Assembly (NCBI GenBank): GCA_001311545.1
Contig: BBBL01000128.1
Span: 1 to 5,296, forward strand
Source of the DNA: Thermus kawarayensis JCM 12314
Lineage (GTDB): Bacteria > Deinococcota > Deinococci > Deinococcales > Thermaceae
Length of the DNA: 5,296 bases
Reading direction: 5' to 3'
In this document: one piece after another, positions 1 through 5,296 of the stretch
Layout: each line of letters opens with the position of its first letter
Position numbering within the stretch: the stretch's first letter is position 1
The notes under the pieces: model-generated
Told to the model about the DNA's origin: nothing
What the model saw: only the letters and a program-made list of their open reading frames with translations
The model's database searches: none
Made by a program: the position numbers and the translations under genes

Positions 1-24
1 TTGCAAAGGCAAGCCCGGTCCTTC

Positions 25-53
25 TTGACCCCTCTGGTGCCGACGTGTATAAT
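25..53 (+). promoter_or_regulatory. Sigma-A (sigma-70-type) promoter for gltB
   Basis: A -35 box TTGACC (25-30) and a perfect -10 box TATAAT (48-53) are separated by 17 bp, the optimal spacing. Transcription would start near base 60, giving a leader of about 55 nt before the gltB start. Such a close match in otherwise very GC-rich DNA is unlikely by chance, and it points at the only gene downstream. No operator or riboswitch fold is evident in the leader. The start site is inferred from spacing. Confidence 0.85.
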
Positions 54-101
54 CCGAGGAACAACGTGCATTTCTTTGCTTACACCAAACCCCCGAAGAC
101 C

Positions 102-108
102 AAAGGAG
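102..108 (+). promoter_or_regulatory. Ribosome binding site of gltB
   Basis: AAAGGAG lies 7 nt upstream of the ATG at 116, close to ideal Shine-Dalgarno spacing. It fixes the gltB start, which places the catalytic cysteine at codon 17 behind a short propeptide. Confidence 0.85.
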
Positions 109-925
109 CCCGAAAATGACCTGGAAGGAAGCCTACCCGGATATCCCCCTAGGGCGGGACGCCTGTGGCATCATCGCCATGGCGGAGAAGAGCGGCAAGC
201 CCTCCCACCGCATCGTGCGGCGCACCCTGGAAAGTCTCTACCGGATGGCCCACCGAGCCGGGGCCATCCGTGGCGAGGGGGATGGCACCGGCATCCAAAC
301 CGACATTCCCCGGGAGCTTTGGGCTCATTTTCTAGAGCGGGCGGGGCTGGATCCCAACCTGGCCTTCAACCCCCGCTTCTTCGTAGGGCATTTCTTCGTG
401 CCCAAAAGCGAGGAGGGGCGGATAGAGGAGTTCTTCGCCTTGTTGGGCCGGGAGGGGCAGCGGCTAGGGGTGCGCCCCCTTCACTTCCGGCGGGGAGAGG
501 TGGTGAGCGAGGTTCTGGGGCCTGTGGGGCGGCGCACGGAGCCCATCTTCCTCCAGGTGGCGGGGCTTTCGCCCGATGGAGATGGGCCTTTGTGGGAGCT
601 TGGGCTTCGCCTCGAGGCCGCCTTTCCCGTGCACGTGGTTTCCTTGTCCACCCACAGCGTGGTCTACAAGGTGCGGGGGGCGGCGGAGCTTTTAAAGCGC
701 TACTACCCCGAGCTTTCCCGGCCCGAGTACAAGAGCACCATCGCCCTGGGCCACAACCGCTACTCCACCAACACCCTTTCCACCTTTGAGCAGGTGCAAC
801 CCTTCGGTCTCCTCGGCCACAACGGGGAGATCAACACCATTGAGAGGCTGAGGCGCGAGATGGACTACCTGGGCATCCCCCGCACCGGGGGCTCGGACTC
901 CCAGGACCTAAACCGCATGCTGGAA

Positions 926-928
926 GGC
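926..928 (+). other. gltB frameshift 1 (one base lost)
   Basis: The reading passes from LNRMLEG in frame 2 to LIYRFGLSL in frame 1. GAA-GG-CTC is expected to be GAA-GGC-CTC or GAA-GGG-CTC, so one G or C is missing. The break is in the amidotransferase domain just after the GGSDSQ motif, so an uncorrected product would end soon after. Confidence 0.85.
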
Positions 929-1389
929 TCATCTACCGCTTCGGCCTCTCCCTCCCCGAGGCCATGGACCTGGTCTTTCCCCCCATCCTGGGGGAGGTCA
1001 AGGGGCTCGCCCCGGAGTTGCAGGACCTCTACATGGCCCTGCGCCAGCGCTTCGGGCCCCTGGCCCAGGGACCCGCGGCCATTGTGAGCCGCCACCGGGA
1101 CGAGGCGGTCTTCGCCACGGATGCCATGGGCCTGCGGCCCCTCTGGCAGTTTGAAACCCCTTACGAGCTGGTGTTTTCCTCGGAAAGGGGGGTGTTCAGC
1201 GCCGAGGAGTTCGTCTCCGACCCCAAGCCGCTGGCCCCGGGAGAGAAGGTCTACCTGCGCCTTACCCCGGAAGGCCCCAAGGTCCTGCCCTTTGACCGGC
1301 ACCAGCGCCTGGTGCTGGAGCGGCTCTCCGCCCGCACCCCGGTGGAGGGTTACCGGGTGCACCTGGGGGGTCCCCTAAGGCAGGGGCCG

Positions 1390-1407
1390 CCCCCCTTGAG
1401 CGGGGGG
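1390..1407. repeat. C6/G6 inverted repeat in the GltB interdomain linker
   Basis: Six C (1390-1395) and six G (1402-1407) flank a 6-nt spacer. They encode part of a Pro/Gly-rich low-complexity linker (about residues 420-440) after the amidotransferase domain. It could fold in mRNA but has no T tract, so it is not a convincing terminator; base composition alone may explain it. Confidence 0.4.
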
Positions 1408-2172
1408 AGCGGGGTGGAGGTGGAGGAGAAGCCCGCCCCGCCGCCCTTGGGGCTGGAACGGGCCTTTGGCTGGGACCGCTGGGACCAGGCCTACCTCGAG
1501 GCCCTGGCCAAGACCGGGAACGAGCCCATCGGCTCTTTGGGCTACGATGGCCCCCTGGCTGCCCTTAATCCGGAGAAACCCAACCTGGCCGAGTTCTTCA
1601 AGGAAACGGTGGCGGTGGTGACCAACCCCGCCATTGACCGGGAGCGGGAAATTGAGCACTTCTCCACCCGCATCCTCTTGGGCCGCCGCCCCTTGCCCGA
1701 CGGCCGGGGTGGGGGAAGGGTGGAGGAGCTCCTTCTGCCCATCGTCTTGGAAGGGGACCGGGGCCTGGCGGAAAGCTTCGGCACCCTGACCCTCTCCGAG
1801 GTCCGGGCCCGGTTCAAGACCGCTACCCTGGTGCCCCAGTTCGCCGTGGAGGAGGGGCTTTTGGCCGGTCTCAAGCGCCTGGAGGAGGAGGCGGTGCGGG
1901 CCGTGGAGGAGGGGGCCGAGGTCCTCATCCTCTCCGACCGGGAGGCCTTCCAGGGAGGCGTTTGGATTGACATCGGGCTCGCCGTGGCGGCGGTGAACCG
2001 GGCTCTCCTCAAGCGGGATGCCGAGGGGGTGGCCCTGAGGCGCAGGACCTCCCTCCTGGTCCACTCGGGGGGCGTGAGGAACCTCCACGACGTGGCCTTC
2101 CTCCTGGGCCTCGGCGCCGAGGCCGTGGCCCCCTGGCTCATGGAGGAGAAGGCCCGGGCTGGAGGGGAGGAA

Positions 2173-2177
2173 GGGGG
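2173..2177 (+). other. gltB frameshift 2 (one base gained)
   Basis: A run of five G follows GAA where four are needed for the continuous reading GEEGVAGVLEALRKG. This is the only insertion among the six indels. It moves the frame from 1 back to 2 in the central domain, before the STMGIHELRGYG segment. Confidence 0.85.
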
Positions 2178-2512
2178 TGGCGGGTGTCCTCGAGGCCCTC
2201 CGCAAGGGCCTGGAGAAGGTCATCTCCACCATGGGCATCCACGAGCTCCGGGGCTACGGAAGGATCTTTAGCGCCATCGGCTTGAAGCCCGAGCTCGCCG
2301 AGTACTTCGGCACCCGGAACTTCCTGGGCTCGGAAAACGCCGGGTACGGCTTCCTGGAGCTAGAGCGGACCCTCTTGGAGCGCGAGGGTTTCCTCCGGGC
2401 GGAGAAAGTCCTCCCGGCCAAAGACTTCCGCTTCAACCCCCGCATCTACAAGGCCGCCCAGGAGGTGGCCACGGGCCAGGCCCCCTACGCCCACTTCCAG
2501 GAGAAGGTCCGC

Positions 2513-2517
2513 GCCTC
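2513..2517 (+). other. gltB frameshift 3 (one base lost)
   Basis: GCC-TC is expected to be GCC-CTC, which gives the continuous reading EKVRALERENPVAARQLLEV. One C is missing from a CCC run. The frame moves from 2 to 1, shortly before the FMN synthase domain. Confidence 0.85.
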
Positions 2518-2810
2518 GAGCGGGAAAACCCCGTGGCCGCCCGGCAACTTCTGGAGGTACGCTTCCCCGAAAGGAGCGAGGTGGCCCCGGAGGAGGTGGA
2601 CCTTTCCGTGGGGGCCCACTCCCTGCCCTTCGTCATCAGCGCCATGAGCTTCGGCTCCCAGGGGGAGGCCGCCTTTAGGGCCTACGTGGAGGCGGCCAAG
2701 CGCCTCAACATGCTCTGCGTCAACGGAGAAGGCGGGGAGATCCCTGACATGCTGGGGAAGTACACCCCTTGGCGGGGGCAGCAGGTGGCCTCAGGCCGCT
2801 TCGGGGTCCA

Positions 2811-2816
2811 CGCTAC
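2811..2816 (+). other. gltB frameshift 4 (one base lost)
   Basis: The reading passes from SGRFGVHA in frame 1 to [16 protein letters not shown] in frame 3. GC-TAC lacks one base, probably of GCC or GCG. Uncorrected, frame 1 ends at the TGA at 2821. A 4-base loss, restoring one more residue, would fit the frame equally well. Confidence 0.75.
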
Positions 2817-3329
2817 ATGCTGAACTCCGCCAGCGTCATAGAGATCAAGATCGGCCAGGGGGCCAAGCCCGGGGAAGGGGGGCACCTGCCGGGCAAGAAA
2901 GTCTCGGCCAAGGTGGCGGCCGCCAGGAACGCCGTCCCCGGGGTGGACCTCATCAGCCCCTCCAACAACCACGACCTCTACTCCATTGAGGACCTGGCCC
3001 AGCTCATTGAGGAGCTGAAAACCGTGAACCCCAGGGCCTTGGTCTCGGTAAAGGTGCCGGTGATTCCCGGCATCGGCACCATCGCCGTGGGCATCGCCAA
3101 GGCGGGGGCCGACGTCATCACCCTCTCGGGGTTTGAAGGGGGCACGGGGGCGGCCAGGCTCCACGCCCTGAAGTACGCCGGCCTTCCCGTGGAGATCGGG
3201 GTGCGCCGGGCCCACCGGGCCCTGGTGCGGGCCGGGCTTCGCGACCGGGTGGAGATCTGGGCCGACGGCGGCCTGAAGACGGCCTACGACGTTTTGCGCA
3301 TGGTCCTTTTGGGCGCGGACCGGGTGGGC

Positions 3330-3355
3330 ATGGCCACCATGGCCATGGTGGCCAT
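3330..3355. repeat. 26-bp perfect palindrome within gltB
   Basis: The 13-base arm ATGGCCACCATGG is followed immediately by its exact reverse complement, with no spacer. It encodes MATMAMVAI just before the iron-sulphur cysteines. The repetitive ATG-GCC-ACC-ATG-GCC-ATG-GTG-GCC codons create it; function is unknown and protein constraint may explain it. Confidence 0.8.
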
Positions 3356-3524
3356 CGGTTGTACCATCTGCCGAGGGTGCCAGCTGGACACCTGCCACGT
3401 GGGCATCACCACCCAGATAGAGACGGTGGAGGAGGCCCTGGCCCACGGCCTCAAGCGCTTTGTTCCCCAGGACACGGAGCGGGCGGTGGAGCAGCTCACC
3501 CGTTTCTTTGAGGCCAAGGGGGAG

Positions 3525-3529
3525 GCCTG
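3525..3529 (+). other. gltB frameshift 5 (one base lost)
   Basis: GCC-TG is expected to be GCC-CTG, giving the continuous reading [18 protein letters not shown]. One C is missing from a CCC run. The frame moves from 3 to 2, between the FMN/Fe-S domain and the C-terminal beta-helix domain. Confidence 0.85.
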
Positions 3530-4222
3530 CGGGAACTGGTGGCCGCCTTGGGGGCCCGCTCCCTTAGGGAGGTTCGGGGCCGGGTGGACCTTCTCTACCA
3601 GCGGGACCACCTGGAGGAGCTGGACCTCGGCTACTTCTTCCAGCCGGTGGAGGAGCCCGAGTGGCTCAAGGACACCTCGGCCCACGTGCTGCGGAAGCCC
3701 CTGAACCAGCTCACCCGCACCATCACCGAGGTGGTGATGGCGGCCTACCAGGAGGGGAGCAAGCGCCTCCTTTTCCAGGAAGGGCCGGTGGACTCCACCG
3801 ACCGGGCCCTGGGGGCCCACCTCTCCGGGGAGATCGCTAGGAGGCGCCTCTACGGCAAGGGCTTTGACGCCCAGGTGGAGCTCCACCTGGATGCGGGGAG
3901 CGTGGCCGGGAACGGCCTCGCCGCCTTCAACGTGGAGGGGGTTAAGGTGGTGGTGGAGGGCGGGGCCCAGGACGGGGTGGCCAAGGGTGCCTTCGGCGGG
4001 ACCGTGGCCGTCCTCAAGGGGCGGAACCCCTATGGGGCCTACATGGACGGCTCCGTGGGCAAGAGCTTCGCCTACGGGGCCATCGGAGGATTCCTGGCGG
4101 TGGAGGGCATGGCCGACAGCCGCTTCTGCATCCGCCTCTCCGGGGCGGACGTGGTGCTGGGTGGGGAGCCCGAGCGCCCCTTGAGGGACGACCTGGGCAA
4201 CCTGGCCGCCCGGGCCCAGGCC

Positions 4223-4228
4223 AAGGCT
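4223..4228 (+). other. gltB frameshift 6 (one base lost)
   Basis: AAG-GC-TTC is expected to be AAG-GGC-TTC, giving AQAKGFAFEYMTRGRALVLG. One G is missing from a GGG run. Uncorrected, frame 2 ends at the TGA at 4244, whose bases overlap the ATG of the downstream frame. Confidence 0.85.
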
Positions 4229-4938
4229 TCGCCTTTGAGTACATGACCCGGGGCCGGGCCCTGGTCCTGGGGGATCCCGGACCTTGGATCTGCTCGGGGA
4301 TGACGGGGGGCCGGGTCTACCTGCGCCACTGGCCGGAGATGGGCCTCACCGAGGAGGCCATGAAGCGCCGCCTGGCCAAGGGGGCCAAGGTGGCGGTGAA
4401 GCCCCTGGACGCCCGGGGGGTGGAGGACGTGCGGGAACTTCTTTCGGCCTACATCGCCCTTCTTCGGGAGGCCAAGCGGGAGGAGAAGGCGAGGAGGCTG
4501 GAGGCACTCCTGGAGGACCCTGCGCGGCACTTCCGTATGGTGGAACCCGTGAGCCAGCAGGTGGAGCAGGGGGTGAGCACGGAGTAAGAGGCTGTCGTAA
4601 AAGGGTGCCACACTTGAGGGTGGTTCTTCGCAGAGCCTACCCCAGCGACCTGAGGGATGAGGAATGGAGCATCCTGGAGCCCTTGATCCCGGCCCCCAAA
4701 GCCGGCGGTCGCCCCGCCAAGGTGCCGAGGAGGGAAATAGTCAACGCCATCCTTTACGTCCTGGAGAACGGCATCAAGTGGCGGGCTATGCCTCATGATT
4801 TGCCCCACTGGTCCACGGTCTACCACTACTTCCGCAAGTGGCAGAAGGAGGGCGTATGGGAGAAAGCCGTCCAGGCTCTGGCCCGCCAGGACCGGGAACG
4901 AGAGGGGAGAGAGGCCTCCCCCAGTGCCTTGGTCATGG

Positions 4939-4961
4939 GTCAGCCCGTGAGGGCTACCTTG
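4939..4961 (+). repeat. Palindromic micro-insert, copy 1 (23 bp)
   Basis: The unit starts GTCA and ends TACCTTG. Between them GCCC (4943-4946) and GGGC (4951-4954) pair around a GTGA loop, and an A-T pair extends the stem. It splits the codon expected to encode the first catalytic Asp (between ALVM and SQSV). One more C after GTGA would make a 24-bp unit with a 5-bp stem and keep the frame open. Boundaries rest on comparison with copies 2 and 3 and on the expected transposase sequence. Confidence 0.7.
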
Positions 4962-4975
4962 CCAGTCAGTCTGTA

Positions 4976-4999
4976 GTCACGAGCGAAGCTCGTACCTTG
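4976..4999 (+). repeat. Palindromic micro-insert, copy 2 (24 bp)
   Basis: The unit starts GTCA and ends TACCTTG. A perfect 5-bp stem, CGAGC with GCTCG, encloses a GAA loop, extended by an A-T pair. It lies between the codons for SQSV and TTEKG of the transposase. At 24 bp it is in frame and adds the eight residues VTSEARTL without a stop. This is the best-formed copy and serves as the reference for the family. Confidence 0.8.
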
Positions 5000-5041
5000 C
5001 AGACCACGGAAAAGGGGCCCCGAGGGAACGACGGGGCGAAA

Positions 5042-5064
5042 GTCACGGGCGAAGCCGTATCTTG
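5042..5064 (+). repeat. Palindromic micro-insert, copy 3 (23 bp)
   Basis: The unit starts GTCA and ends TATCTTG. CGGGC and GCCG enclose the same GAA loop as copy 2. One C is missing on the right arm; with it the stem would be a perfect 5 bp and the unit 24 bp, adding VTGEARIL in frame. It splits the conserved DGAK-KVKGRKR segment of the transposase exactly between two Lys codons. Confidence 0.8.
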
Positions 5065-5296
5065 AAGGTCAAGGGGAGAAAACGGCAGATCCTGACGGAC
5101 ACGGGGGGCCGGTTGCTGAAGGCCTTCGTGCACCCGGCCAACGAGCACGATAAGCGGGGTGGGGAGGCCCTGCTCCTGGGGATGGACCTCTCCCTCTGGC
5201 CCCGGGTGCGGAAGGTCTTTGTGGACTGGGGGTACCGGGGCCTTCGGGGGCTGGCTTCTTCCCTGGGGCTGGAGCTTGAGGTGGTGGCCCGTCCCC

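Larger units (their letters stand above)
116..4587 (+). pseudogene. gltB: Glutamate synthase (GOGAT) large subunit, full length but frameshifted
   Basis: The large GOGAT subunit hydrolyses glutamine and transfers the ammonia to 2-oxoglutarate in the cytoplasm. With six single-base indels allowed for, the gene encodes about 1491 residues, the usual family length. Domains in order: an N-terminal class II amidotransferase with nucleophile Cys17 (DACGIIAM), GHNRYSTNT, GHNGEINT and GGSDSQ (to about residue 415); a Pro/Gly-rich linker; a central domain (EKPNLAEFF onward); an FMN-binding synthase domain ([33 protein letters not shown]); a 3Fe-4S cysteine cluster (about residues 1083-1094); and a C-terminal Gly-rich beta-helix domain (GNGLAAFNVEG). 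The start is fixed by a promoter and an AAAGGAG site. gltD is not in view; an insertion sequence abuts the stop codon. The family assignment is very secure. Whether the breaks are genuine decay or sequencing error is open: they lie at G/C runs and no nonsense substitution is seen. Confidence 0.95.
4588..5296 (+). mobile_element. IS5-family insertion sequence, left part (runs off the window)
   Basis: The element begins right after the gltB stop codon with GAGGCTGTCGTAAAAGG, which resembles the left terminal repeat of IS5-family elements. A transposase of that family begins 26 bp inside. At least 709 bp are present; elements of this type without inserts are usually about 0.8-0.9 kb, so the right end should lie a short way beyond the window. 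The exact left boundary and any target duplication (TAA or TA) cannot be fixed without the right end. The element separates gltB from whatever followed it. Confidence 0.8.
4614..5296 (+). pseudogene. IS5-family DDE transposase, interrupted by three hairpin units, 3' end outside the window
   Basis: This would be the cut-and-paste transposase that acts on the IS ends. The N-terminal part is intact: AYPSDLRDEEW, then REIVNAILYVLENGIKWRAMPHD and WSTVYHYFRKW, typical of the family's DUF4096-like region. The DDE core follows in pieces: ALVM, then SQSV, then TTEKGPRGNDGAK, then KVKGRKRQILTD, with the second catalytic Asp in VFVDWGYRG (GAC at 5224). Palindromic units of 23, 24 and 23 bp sit between the pieces, so the reading moves from frame 3 to 2 to 1. 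As printed, frame 3 stops at TAG 4974 and frame 2 at TGA 5063. The first catalytic Asp, expected right after ALVM, is absent. The start is probably TTG 4614 (AAGGG 8 nt upstream) or GTG 4620. As it stands the product should be inactive. Confidence 0.85.

Noticed and set aside
1..789. Long open frame from the first base on the + strand
   Set aside because: It lies out of frame over gltB, has Arg/Gly/Pro-rich shadow composition typical of GC-rich genes, and starts at a TTG upstream of the promoter.
1386..1410. Intrinsic terminator at the C6/G6 hairpin
   Set aside because: There is no T tract, and it lies in the middle of the gltB coding sequence.
1375..2238. Long minus-strand open frames opposite gltB (also 2682-3446 and 3284-3886)
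   Set aside because: They are antisense shadows of high-GC codons, with no recognisable domains and no ribosome binding sites; the + strand carries conserved GltB motifs throughout.
4215..4240. GGCTTCGCC near gltB frameshift 6 as a reverse-strand copy of the hairpin unit
   Set aside because: It encodes the conserved GFAF of GltB and lacks the GTCA and TAYCTTG ends.
4939..5064. CRISPR array or tandem repeat
   Set aside because: The three units differ in their arms, are unevenly spaced (37 and 66 bases between starts), and the intervening sequence is conserved transposase coding text.
4838..5065. Separate small gene overlapping the transposase
   Set aside because: Its C-terminal half (SQSV, TTEKGPRGNDGAK) is the transposase core in the shifted frame, and its N-terminal half is an out-of-frame shadow.

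Overview
The window looks like chromosomal DNA of a very GC-rich thermophilic bacterium, most likely Thermus or a close relative in the Deinococcota. This is inferred from the strong G/C preference at third codon positions, the Arg/Glu/Leu-rich proteins and the character of the GltB protein; no search was run. All recognisable genes are on the + strand.

Layout: bases 1-115 are a leader with a consensus sigma-A-type promoter (TTGACC, 17-bp spacer, TATAAT) and a good ribosome binding site. Bases 116-4587 are one gene, the large subunit of glutamate synthase (gltB), about 1491 codons once six single-base indels are allowed for. Every indel lies at a short run of G or C (five losses, one gain), and no in-frame nonsense substitution is apparent. 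The protein is therefore complete but spread over three reading frames. Uncorrected sequencing error and very recent gene death both fit. At 4588, directly after the gltB stop codon, an IS5-type insertion sequence begins; it runs off the right edge. No gltB terminator or gltD is seen before it.

The most unusual signal is inside the IS transposase gene. Within about 126 bp (4939-5064) the conserved DDE core is interrupted by three related 23-24 bp palindromic units, all in the same orientation. Each starts with GTCA, carries a short perfect or near-perfect hairpin, and ends with TACCTTG or TATCTTG. Two share the hairpin core GCGAAGC. Removing the units rejoins the conserved transposase text. 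Alternatively, restoring one base to each of the two 23-bp copies makes all three 24 bp (8 codons) and leaves the reading frame open throughout. I do not recognise this repeat family; it resembles in principle the palindromic elements known inside genes of Rickettsia, cyanobacteria and some mitochondria.

Functionally, gltB encodes the ammonia-assimilating subunit that combines glutamine hydrolysis with 2-oxoglutarate amination. The IS is an unrelated passenger that landed at the gene's end, and the hairpin units appear to be a second layer of insertion inside that passenger.
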